Source: Bacillota bacterium
GTDB lineage: Bacteria > Bacillota > Clostridia > Lachnospirales > Lachnospiraceae
DNA: 12,707 bases
Assembly (NCBI GenBank): GCA_023411225.1
Contig: JAEYPA010000024.1
Span: forward strand, 1 to 12,707
Reading direction: 5' to 3'
The notes below the pieces were generated by a model that searched no databases, was not told where the DNA came from, and saw nothing but the letters and a program-made list of their open reading frames with translations. The translations under genes and the position numbers were made by a program. Below, piece by piece: positions 6,436-12,707 of this stretch. The stretch's first letter is position 1. Each line of letters starts with the position of its first letter.

Positions 6436-6544
6436 GTCCCCAAAGGAACCTACTTTCTATTCTTTTTTCCATGTCATAACGCGCCCAATTCCTATTGTGC
6501 AATTCTACCAAAATCCCTCTCCTCCCCTTATATTTACCATCTTT

Positions 6545-6679
6545 TCACCCTTCGTAGAACATAGTGCCGTGGCAGACGAATAGCACCTTTATCATTGTTA
6601 TAATTTACTCCTTTTTTCCAGAAATGCCTTGTTTTGCAAGAGTTTCCGGGATTATTGTAATATACTCTGAAAATGCGGA
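6545..6679 (-). pseudogene. Gene-junction scraps: low-molecular-weight phosphatase-like start
   Basis: At 6595-6545 the minus strand reads MIKVLFVCHGTMFYEG and stops. MIKVLFVCHG is the typical opening of low-molecular-weight protein tyrosine phosphatases, whose P-loop continues N-x-C-R-S; here the match ends abruptly after HG, so cysteine 8 has no arginine partner and no activity is possible. AAAAAAGGAG lies about 12 bases upstream. Before it, 24 codons (6679-6605) end ITIIPETLAKQGISGKKE-stop and look like the C-terminus of an unidentified preceding gene. Together they resemble a two-gene junction cut on both sides. The identification rests on ten residues. Confidence 0.35.
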
Positions 6680-6722
6680 TTATGGCAAATCAGAGCAGGA
6701 TTTTGCAAGTTATCACTACCTG

Positions 6723-6765
6723 TTAGTAGTAAAATTAGTAGTAAAACGAAAGCTCTTACTACTAA
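6723..6765 (-). terminator. Terminator with a duplicated 12-base arm
   Basis: On the minus strand TTAGTAGTAA (6765-6756) pairs perfectly over 10 bases with TTACTACTAA (6744-6735), followed by TTTT. The 12-base block ttagtagtaaaa occurs twice in tandem (6723-6734 and 6735-6746), so either copy can form the descending arm. The first arm begins on the stop codon of the broken gene upstream, whose triple stop TAG-TAG-TAA is part of the stem. Confidence 0.6.
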
Positions 6766-7284
6766 GGTAATTCTGTTAACCCTGGCCAATCATCAGCCAA
6801 TTCAGGTATCTGTATCTTTGCCACAAAAGTATTTTTGTCCCCTTTTTCAGTTGATTCATAATCGAGTTAAGTGGATCTTCAGAAATAATATTAGGTATAT
6901 CTTTTTCGTTTTTATCAAAGTGTGCAATATGTTGCTTTCCCCAGTCCTCAACATTTAACCAATCATTTATCTCACCACTTTGATACGGCGGCAAAACCAT
7001 TGTTAACTTATCATCACCATTAAATTTAAAACCGTTTAATTTAGGCATCTTAAAATCCGGACACACAGTTAATAGAATAGATGGATGTTGATTTTCAATA
7101 ATAGTTTTCGTAATGGCATAACCATTATTCTATCTAACATTTCCATATATTCATCACCTAATTCAGCCATTTGTGAAAATGCAAGGTGCAAAACATTAAA
7201 CTCATCCTTTATTTCTAATATCATCCCGTTTCTTGACAGATTAAACTGTGTAACGAAATTTAGTTCTGGCTTATAATTATCCAT
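6762..7284 (-). pseudogene. Hypothetical protein gene broken by two frameshifts
   Basis: Three overlapping frames join into one protein of about 175 residues that I do not recognise. Piece 1 starts MDNYKPELNFVTQFNLS and runs to EYMEMLDRI. Near 7118-7131 the frame slips to NGYAITKTIIENQHPSILL and continues through CPDFKMPKLNGFKFNGDD and LPPYQSGEINDWLNVEDW. Near 6846-6866 it slips again to STEKGDKNTFVAKIQIPE and ends DDWPGLTELP-stop at 6762-6764. Continuous sense across both slips shows a recently intact gene or sequencing indels. The ATG has AGGAG nine bases upstream and overlaps the previous gene by eight bases, implying coupling. It looks soluble, acidic and without repeats. Immunity-type proteins often look like this, but that is a guess. 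Confidence 0.6.
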
Positions 7285-7639
7285 CGTCTATCTCTCCTAA
7301 AATTGCTTTATTATGTTTCCATCCTATACATAATATATTTATTTTTTTTCTCCAAAATTGTTCTGCCAAATCCATATATTTTACAACACGTTTTCCTGAA
7401 TTTATGGCGTTCGCACCAGAAGTGATCATATCCCTTACAAGTTTCCTATCAATTTTATATATAACGGCACAGTAATCATATACATCATCAAAACAGTCAA
7501 AAAATGATTCCAAATAACTCATGTTTTCTTTTGAACACTGATTAAATAACAAATTCACTTTTTTATCAAAATACTCATTCAGGGCCCAAATAAACACATC
7601 TATTCTATCGTTTCCAATATGTTTTTTGGATAGATTCAA
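7277..7639 (-). CDS. Hypothetical protein
   Basis: This 120-residue reading frame has no obvious frameshift and no domain I recognise. It is rich in aromatic and charged residues (RIDVFIWALNEYFDKK, YLESFFDCFDDVYDYC), has no signal peptide and is probably helical. It begins at a TTG overlapping the TGA of the upstream broken gene. No convincing ribosome site precedes the TTG (AGGTGG is only one base away), so translation may depend on coupling. It overlaps the next gene's ATG by eight bases. Both neighbours are frameshifted, so this is probably the middle of a decaying three-gene operon even though it is itself open. Confidence 0.5.
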   Translation of the reverse strand: MNLSKKHIGNDRIDVFIWALNEYFDKKVNLLFNQCSKENMSYLESFFDCFDDVYDYCAVIYKIDRKLVRDMITSGANAINSGKRVVKYMDLAEQFWRKKINILCIGWKHNKAILGEIDDG

Positions 7640-7979
7640 TCCACCTGTTTGCGGAATAATAGATATATTTGTACCTCTAACTCATCCCCACTATACTCAT
7701 CTTTTAACAATTCTTCATAATGGGTATATCTACTTCTTCCAAGACCATATATTTTTCTGTTACTAAAATTAAAATCTGTTTACCGATCTGCTTAATAACG
7801 TCCACGTCATAATCCATTGAAACAAAGTTTTCCTTGTATAAGTGTTTATATATCTGCCATGCTCCATATTTTATTTTTCTACAAAAATAACGCCCTAGCA
7901 TATGCCAGAGCATTACCAATCTTCTTTATTAAATTGCCTTAAACATTGGATCTATATTATAAAAATGGGCACAAAATAT
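7636..7979 (-). pseudogene. Hypothetical protein gene, frameshifted
   Basis: One frame gives a stretch ending DVIKQIGKQILILVTEK. After a one-base slip in an A-run near 7750-7757 the sense continues as KIYGLGRSRYTHYEELLKD and EVQIYLLFRKQVD-stop at 7636-7638. Upstream, RKIKYGAWQIYKHLYKEN is in the first frame, but other frames give sensible pieces such as GNALAYARALF and AHFYNIDPMFKAI. The 5' part therefore seems to carry further slips, and the true start is lost. The product is unrecognised. The stop overlaps the TTG start of the next gene. Confidence 0.45.
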
Positions 7980-8014
7980 AATTGCTATTAACTACTTCAC
8001 TCAAAGCTTAACAA

Positions 8015-8119
8015 TCAAAAACCCCTTATTGCTTCTTCTTTACTCTGATAAGCACCCAAGTAATATCTTTTCTTTTAGTAGCTAATATACGCTTCCCACT
8101 TGATGTTTCTTTTTTTAAT
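8015..8119 (-). pseudogene. AP2-like DNA-binding domain scrap
   Basis: The minus strand reads KKRNIKWEAYISY, a TAA at 8075-8077, then KKRYYLGAYQSKEEAIRGF and a stop. The pattern W-x-A-x-I ... YLG-x-(F/Y)-x-(T/S)-x-EEA-I is that of the three-strand AP2-like domain found in bacterial HNH homing endonucleases and some integrases. About 34 codons survive with an internal stop, directly after the stop of the large sensor gene. It is probably a mobile-gene remnant. Bases 7980-8014 show nothing further. Confidence 0.4.
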
Positions 8120-8125
8120 CTAATT

Positions 8126-10051
8126 CTACTTATTTCGTTCTCTTTCTAGATTATTCAAAAATGCAGCCCTTTCTTCTGCCCAAGTGTAATTAGTCATGTA
8201 CATGCCCTGAAACATTGGTATATATTCTGGATTGCCATTTAAAAACTCATAATAGTCGCAGGATATCTTTGATATATCAAGGCTTCTTACACCATTGCTA
8301 GCCACAAGAATGTCATCTATTCCGGCTTGTTGCAGAGCTTCCTTTAGCCTCTGCGCCAGTTTTCGATAGCGGCTCAATTGCCTTTCTCCAGCAGGTTCAT
8401 CTTCCCAAAGGATACTGATTGCCTCTGGAGCAGATAATGTTCCACCATTACGATCCACAAGAATTGCCAACAGCTCCTTGACTTTATCACTGGTAAAATG
8501 AAGAGGCTTTTCATCTATGAACAGATCGAAGGTACCAAATGTTCTCGCATACACTTTATGAGGATAGCATTCCTGTTCAGTGGGTGATGCAATTGGAGTC
8601 TCTATTTGCTGATCCACCGATTTGTTTTCTAATGTAATATTGCTGTCGATTGCTTCTGGCTCAGCATCCATATGTTCTTCCCATTGCAAACTTTCGGCCG
8701 TTTCTTTGTCATCAGTGATATCATCAATTTGGCCAATCAAATGTGTTAAATGTGCATTATCATCATAAAGTGGCTTCATATGGATGTCTATTTTACGGAG
8801 ACCTTTTTCCTTGGTTTGAATATTCAGTACGATATGGTCTTTTTGTCCGCTTAATTCAACCTCTTTCATTTTTTGCAAAAGAGCGTTGTAATCAAATTCT
8901 TTGTGTTTTTTTACTCTCAATTGAATATCATCTATCCAGTTATTTGGAAGCTGGTAACCCAAAAGATGGGATAGAGATTGCATAAACATTGTCTTTCTTG
9001 TTTTGGAATCATAATCAAAAATTATCTGCTTTGTTTCATCTAGTATTTGCTGGTATCTTGCCTCTTGCTCAGTTAGTTCTTTGTTTCGCTTAACCATATT
9101 AAAAACAGTGAATCCTATAGTAACAAGAACAACGATGAGACAGATTACATAACAAATTATCAACTTGGAAACTGTATTTTTAAATACATCACTATTCTGA
9201 GCATAGCGAGCCCTTGCCGTACTGACGTCTATAAATGTAAACACATACCAATCATCTATATCAACTGGTACATAGCTTAAGAATTCTTGTTCACCGTGGT
9301 GATTTATGGTTAAAGATCCAGATTTATTCTTTGCCATCTGAGAAATAATAGTTTCTCTAATATTAGTATCTTTATTCGAAATGAAATAATCATCAAACAA
9401 ATTAGTTTCTGTAACATGTTTCTTGCAATTTAAATTTTTCGAAATGAAATTTCCTTGGCCATCCACTATAAAGGAGACTCCTTTTCCCATGAAGGCGTCT
9501 TCATCAAGAGCATTATATAAAGAATTCGGTTCTATGGCTGCTAATAGTATGCCAGACATATTATTTTTATGTATGACCGGAACAGCCAAGATTATACTTG
9601 GCTTATCTACTTTATCAGTTGCCGGCATGAATTGAATTGCTTTTTCACCCTTCTCCCAACTCACAGCCTTTTTAAAGTAGTCGCAGTCCGCAATATTCCC
9701 TAATTCTTCATCCTCATAACTTATGGCGTTGCCATCCAAATCAGCGAAGGCCAACATACGTAAATGCTTTTTCAGCACAAAAGCATCCGTAACATCACGT
9801 TCTTCTTGAAAAGAAAACGAGTCTTTATTGCCCAAATAGGATGCTAGTATTTCCAGCATTGAGTAGTGTTCTTCAACAGATTTACTTATTCGTGATGTAT
9901 GATTGTCAGCTGTTTGTTCAAGGTCTTGGTATGCTCTGCGTTCTATATTGCCCTCAATACTACTCGATGATGAGGTAGTTACAAAGATAAGTGTTATTAT
10001 TGATATTCCTAACACAGAAATTGTGAGGAGTATTTTTTCAATACGTTTCAT
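8126..10051 (-). CDS. Membrane sensor (Cache-PAS) with SARP-like winged-helix output
   Basis: With the preferred ATG this is a 641-residue one-protein signalling device. Residues about 5-25 form membrane helix 1. About 30-285 form an extracytoplasmic double-Cache-like sensor (FADLDGNAISYEDEELGN, ILAVPVIHKN, GVSFIVDGQGNFI, YVPVDIDDWYVFTFID). Helix 2 is at about 296-318, and a cytoplasmic PAS-like domain spans about 330-450 (IIFDYDSKTRK through IGQIDDITDDKE). A linker leads to a C-terminal winged helix at about 500-641 (YARTFGTFDLFIDEKPLHF, KELLAILVDRNGG, ISCDYYEFLNG, MYMTNYTWAEE). That last module resembles the SARP/BTAD-type output of clostridial response regulators. No kinase, receiver or GGDEF module is present. 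The frame extends to a TTG at 10109-10111 with only weak GGTG before it; the ATG at 10049-10051 follows AAAAAGGA by eight bases. The target genes are unknown. Confidence 0.85.
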   Translation of the reverse strand: MKRIEKILLTISVLGISIITLIFVTTSSSSSIEGNIERRAYQDLEQTADNHTSRISKSVEEHYSMLEILASYLGNKDSFSFQEERDVTDAFVLKKHLRMLAFADLDGNAISYEDEELGNIADCDYFKKAVSWEKGEKAIQFMPATDKVDKPSIILAVPVIHKNNMSGILLAAIEPNSLYNALDEDAFMGKGVSFIVDGQGNFISKNLNCKKHVTETNLFDDYFISNKDTNIRETIISQMAKNKSGSLTINHHGEQEFLSYVPVDIDDWYVFTFIDVSTARARYAQNSDVFKNTVSKLIICYVICLIVVLVTIGFTVFNMVKRNKELTEQEARYQQILDETKQIIFDYDSKTRKTMFMQSLSHLLGYQLPNNWIDDIQLRVKKHKEFDYNALLQKMKEVELSGQKDHIVLNIQTKEKGLRKIDIHMKPLYDDNAHLTHLIGQIDDITDDKETAESLQWEEHMDAEPEAIDSNITLENKSVDQQIETPIASPTEQECYPHKVYARTFGTFDLFIDEKPLHFTSDKVKELLAILVDRNGGTLSAPEAISILWEDEPAGERQLSRYRKLAQRLKEALQQAGIDDILVASNGVRSLDISKISCDYYEFLNGNPEYIPMFQGMYMTNYTWAEERAAFLNNLERERNK

Positions 10052-10137
10052 TCTGATTATCCTTTTTCTGGTGTAGTTACGTAATTCTGATATGTATGTC
10101 CTATCCTTCAAAATGCACCCTGTCAGGTAGCATATTT

Positions 10138-10166
10138 ATTCTAACTCAAAATTTAATTGTTTTCAA
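10138..10166 (-). promoter_or_regulatory. Sigma-A promoter of the sensor-regulator gene
   Basis: TTGAAA (10161-10166), a 17-base spacer and TAGAAT (10138-10143) on the minus strand each differ from consensus by one base. Transcription would start near 10131. This gives a leader of about 20 bases to the TTG candidate start or about 80 bases to the preferred ATG. Confidence 0.65.
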
Positions 10167-10225
10167 GTAATTGTAAAAATTGGTTATAACAACATTTTAC
10201 TTGCAAAACTCTTAACATCAGTATT

Positions 10226-10251
10226 TTATGCCGTCATTTTACTATCCTCCT
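10226..10251 (-). other. Orphan ribosome site with a three-codon ORF
   Basis: The minus strand reads AGGAGG (10251-10246), eight spacer bases, then ATG ACG GCA TAA, encoding only Met-Thr-Ala. The ribosome site is perfect and ideally spaced, yet nothing follows. It is either the surviving start of a deleted gene or a minimal leader ORF about 60 bases ahead of the sensor promoter. The rest of 10252-10328 shows no supported gene. Confidence 0.45.
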
Positions 10252-10328
10252 AATGTATATTTTGTCTAAATACATCACTAAAGTTCTTATAGAACCAGGC
10301 GACTATCACGTGGTTTTCATCATAAAAA

Positions 10329-10353
10329 GGCGAAGTGGAAAATCCACTCCGCC
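10329..10353 (-). terminator. Terminator of the surface protein gene
   Basis: On the minus strand GGCGGAGTGGA, a TTT loop and TCCACTTCGCC form an 11-bp stem with one G.U pair, followed by TTTTTATG. It lies about 120 bases after the surface protein stop codon. Bases 10354-10473 contain short inverted repeats but no gene. Confidence 0.8.
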
Positions 10354-10473
10354 ATAAATTCTAACTTTTTAGGGGCACCCCAAGACTGTTCAACTTCCTT
10401 CGTCTGCGCCTACTGCTTTTGCAATCCTGCAAATGCTTTCCCTGATAAGATATTGTCTTTCTGCTTTACTTAT

Positions 10474-12707
10474 TTACCTTTTGCGTCGGCCCAGTCGATT
10501 TGTGCCGAATACCATCGCTGCTACGCCTATCAGGGAGATGCCTGCAAGAGCAAACAACAATCCTATATTGGTGCTGTCGCCGGTCTGTGGTACGCTTGCT
10601 TGAGGAATATCTTGTTCCGGCACTACCACTACCGGACTATCCGGCGGATTGACAGGTGCTTGAGGAATATCTTGTTCCGGCACTACCACTACCGGATTAT
10701 CCGCAGGAGTATGGGAGTTGGTCACAGTAAAGCCTGTCTGAGCATCTCCTGTAATCACCACCGTATACCCTTCGATGCTTTCTTCCTCAACGGTATAAAC
10801 AATCTTCTTACCGTCTTTGTACTCGTCAAGGTTATTGAAGCTACCTTTCCAATTATTCCCCTTGCTCAGGGTGATTGTCTTGCCAGTATCCGTCCCGTCT
10901 GCAAGTAGCTTGATAGTTACATCATTCGGGCGGATGCCATCCTTGTTATCGCTGTCCTTCCATACCTTAGTTACTGTTACAATGGTTTTGCCCGGCGTAT
11001 GTGTGTTCGTTACATTGAAACCGTCGTAAGTTGTCGTGTATCCGTTTACCATTTCTTCTACGATACTGTACTGAATTTCCTTACCGTTTGCATACTTATC
11101 AACGCCTTCGAACTTCCAGCTCCAGTTACCTTCTGCATCCGCCGTTACCGTCTTGGTATCTACTACGGTGTCGCCGTTCATAAGTTTAATTGTAATGCTG
11201 GTCGGACGCTTGCCATCCTGGTTACCTACATCGTCCCATGTCTTGCTTCCTTCAATGTCAATCGTCTCAGGCGTATGGGTGTTCGTTACATTGAAACCAT
11301 CGTAAGTTGTCGTATATTCGTTCACTACTTCTTCTACGATACTGTATTGAATTTCCTTACCGTTTGCATACTTGTCTACACCTTCAAACTTCCAGCTCCA
11401 GTTACCTTCTGCATCCGCCGTTACCGCCTTGGTATCTACTACGGTGTCGCCGTTCATAAGTTTGATCGTAATGCTGGTCGGACGCTTGCCATCCTGGTTG
11501 CCTGCATCGTCCCATGTCTTGCTTCCTTCAATGTCAATCGTCTCAGGTGTATGGGTGTTCGTTACATTGAAGCCGTCGTAAGTTGTCGTGTATTCGTTCA
11601 CCACTTCTTCTACGATACTGTACTGTATTTCCTTACCGTTTGCATACTTGTCAACGCCTTCGAACTTCCAGCTCCAGTTACCTTCTACATCCGCCGTTAC
11701 CGTCTTGGTATCTACTACGGTGTCGCCATTCATAAGTTTGATCGTAATGCTGGTCGGACGCTTGCCATCCTGATCGCCTGCATCGTCCCATGTCTTACTT
11801 CCTTCAATGTCAATCGTCTCAGGTGTATGGGTGTTCGTTACATTGAAACCGTCGTAAGTTGTCTTGTATTCGTTCACCACTTCTTCTACGATACTGTACT
11901 GAATTTCCTTACCGTTTGCATACTTGTCAACGCCTTCAAACTTCCAACTCCAGTTACCTTCTGCATCCACCGTTACCGTCTTGGTATCGACTATGTTATC
12001 ACCGTTCATTAGTTTGATTGTAATGCTGGTAGGACGCTTGCCATCCTGGTTGCCTGCATCGTCCCATGTCTTGCTGCCTTCAATGTCAATCGTCTCAGGC
12101 GTATGGGTGTTCGTTACATTGAAGCCATCGTAAGTTGTCTTGTATTCGTTCACCACTTCTTCTACAATACTATACTGAATTTCCTTACCGTTTGCATACT
12201 TGTCAACGCCTTCAAACTTCCAGCTCCAGTTACCTTCTGCATCCTGCTTTACTGTCTGGGTCTTTACTTCGGTGTTGCCGTTCATAAGTTTGATCGTAAT
12301 GCTAGTAGGACGCTTGCCATCCTGATTTCCTGCATCGTCCCATGTCTTGCTGCCTTCAATGTCAATTGTCTCAGGCGTATGGGTGTTCGTTACATTGAAA
12401 CCGTCGTAAGTTGTCTTGTATTCGTTCACCGCTTCTTCTACTATACTGTACTGAATTTCCTTACCGTTTGCATACTTGTCAACGCCTTCAAACTTCCAGC
12501 TCCAGTTACCTTCTGCATCCGCCGTTACCGTCTTGGTATCTACTACGGTGTTGCCGTTCATAAGTTTGATTGTAATGCTGGTCGGACGCTTGCCATCCTG
12601 GTTGCCTGCATCGTCCCATGTCTTGCTACCTTCAATGTTAATTGTTTCAGGCGTATTTTCAATTTTCCAGAGTCCATCAGCATGGTTACCAATCCATACA
12701 TCTGCAG
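10474..12707 (-). CDS. CnaB-repeat cell-wall surface protein (5' end outside window)
   Basis: The last 743 residues of a large extracellular protein are visible; the frame is still open at the right edge, so the N-terminus and signal peptide are missing. After a short non-repeat segment (VWIGNHADGLWKIENTP) come six near-identical 92-residue CnaB-type beta-sandwich repeats. Each has a lysine in IEGSKTWDD, a glutamate in YSIVEE and an asparagine in NVTNTH, placed as in domains that form internal Lys-Asn isopeptide bonds. A seventh, diverged repeat (TVTKVWKDSDNKDGIRP, YTVEEESIEGY, FTVTNSH) follows. Then come a proline-rich spacer with VVVVPEQDIPQA twice, a VPQTG sorting motif, a hydrophobic helix (IGLLFALAGISLIGVAAMVF) and the basic tail RRKR. 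Sortase would couple it to the cell wall; VPQTG is a variant of LPxTG. A stalk or adhesin role is inferred. No sortase gene is in view. Confidence 0.92.
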   Translation of the reverse strand, partial: ADVWIGNHADGLWKIENTPETINIEGSKTWDDAGNQDGKRPTSITIKLMNGNTVVDTKTVTADAEGNWSWKFEGVDKYANGKEIQYSIVEEAVNEYKTTYDGFNVTNTHTPETIDIEGSKTWDDAGNQDGKRPTSITIKLMNGNTEVKTQTVKQDAEGNWSWKFEGVDKYANGKEIQYSIVEEVVNEYKTTYDGFNVTNTHTPETIDIEGSKTWDDAGNQDGKRPTSITIKLMNGDNIVDTKTVTVDAEGNWSWKFEGVDKYANGKEIQYSIVEEVVNEYKTTYDGFNVTNTHTPETIDIEGSKTWDDAGDQDGKRPTSITIKLMNGDTVVDTKTVTADVEGNWSWKFEGVDKYANGKEIQYSIVEEVVNEYTTTYDGFNVTNTHTPETIDIEGSKTWDDAGNQDGKRPTSITIKLMNGDTVVDTKAVTADAEGNWSWKFEGVDKYANGKEIQYSIVEEVVNEYTTTYDGFNVTNTHTPETIDIEGSKTWDDVGNQDGKRPTSITIKLMNGDTVVDTKTVTADAEGNWSWKFEGVDKYANGKEIQYSIVEEMVNGYTTTYDGFNVTNTHTPGKTIVTVTKVWKDSDNKDGIRPNDVTIKLLADGTDTGKTITLSKGNNWKGSFNNLDEYKDGKKIVYTVEEESIEGYTVVITGDAQTGFTVTNSHTPADNPVVVVPEQDIPQAPVNPPDSPVVVVPEQDIPQASVPQTGDSTNIGLLFALAGISLIGVAAMVFGTNRLGRRKR
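10598..10717 (-). repeat. Two 60-bp repeats encoding the proline-rich wall spacer
   Basis: A block starting gcttgaggaatatcttgttc begins at 10598 and again at 10658. The first 39 bases are identical and most of the next few match. Each 20-codon copy encodes VVVVPEQDIPQA plus a variable proline-rich part just before the sorting signal. This duplication lengthens the wall-spanning region. Confidence 0.8.
10999..12654 (-). repeat. Six tandem 276-bp CnaB repeats
   Basis: Landmarks such as tcgtcccatgtctt recur at 11231, 11507, 11783, 12059, 12335 and 12611, exactly 276 bases (92 codons) apart. Copies differ at scattered positions, many silent, for example EVKTQTVKQD versus VVDTKTVTAD. Near identity at the DNA level indicates recent duplication or gene conversion, and repeat number is likely to vary between strains. 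The DNA here is visibly richer in G+C than the rest of the window. Confidence 0.93.

Noticed and set aside
6564..6770. 68-codon plus-strand frame
   Set aside because: It runs antisense to the phosphatase-like scrap and the terminator repeat, with no ribosome site or recognisable composition.
8126..10111. Sensor protein as a histidine kinase or diguanylate cyclase
   Set aside because: No H-box, ATP-binding N/G boxes or GGDEF motif is present; the C-terminus is a SARP-like winged helix instead.
10999..12012. 337-codon open frame on the plus strand antisense to the CnaB repeats
   Set aside because: It repeats with the same 276-base period and exists only because the antisense of a biased repeat lacks stops. 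It has no ribosome site, and the minus-strand frame carries clear CnaB and sorting motifs.
10999..12654. CRISPR-like regular repetition
   Set aside because: The period is 276 bases of continuous coding sequence with no spacers; it is a protein repeat array.

Overview
The window looks like a chromosomal accessory region of a low-GC Firmicute, most likely a gut Clostridia/Lachnospiraceae-type organism. This is inferred from AT-rich DNA, AGGAGG-type ribosome binding sites with frequent TTG starts, a Tn916-type integrase relic, a CnaB-repeat cell-wall protein, and a sensor ending in the SARP-like winged helix common in Clostridia. Nearly every real gene lies on the minus strand, so transcription runs right to left.

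Bases 1-534 are mobile-element debris: the last codons and right end of an IS3-type insertion sequence, a terminator, a 21-bp palindrome, and the 3' end of a tyrosine integrase gene. The integrase is split by a 53-bp palindrome-bearing insert.

Bases 535-4951 hold one compact operon with a good sigma-A promoter. Its order is a 64-aa DUF4177-like protein, a radical SAM/SPASM enzyme, a cobalamin-binding-type radical SAM enzyme, an ABC ATPase and an ABC-2 permease. Two radical SAM enzymes tied to an exporter suggest synthesis and export of a modified peptide or other small product. No conventional precursor peptide is obvious. This is the best candidate in the window for an undescribed system.

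Bases 5049-6180 hold a membrane-anchored alpha/beta hydrolase with its own promoter and terminator, preceded by a truncated MarR-type regulator that keeps a strong promoter. Bases 6181-8125 are a gene graveyard: an unidentified structured element, scraps of a low-molecular-weight phosphatase-like start, a run of frameshifted hypothetical genes ending in a terminator, and a scrap of an AP2-like DNA-binding domain.

Bases 8126-10166 hold a large membrane sensor (Cache-TM-PAS) fused directly to a SARP-like DNA-binding domain, with a strong promoter. Bases 10167-10473 hold an orphan start site and a terminator. From 10474 to the right edge runs the C-terminal part of a sortase-anchored surface protein built of six near-identical 92-residue CnaB repeats plus one diverged repeat. 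Its 5' end lies outside the window.
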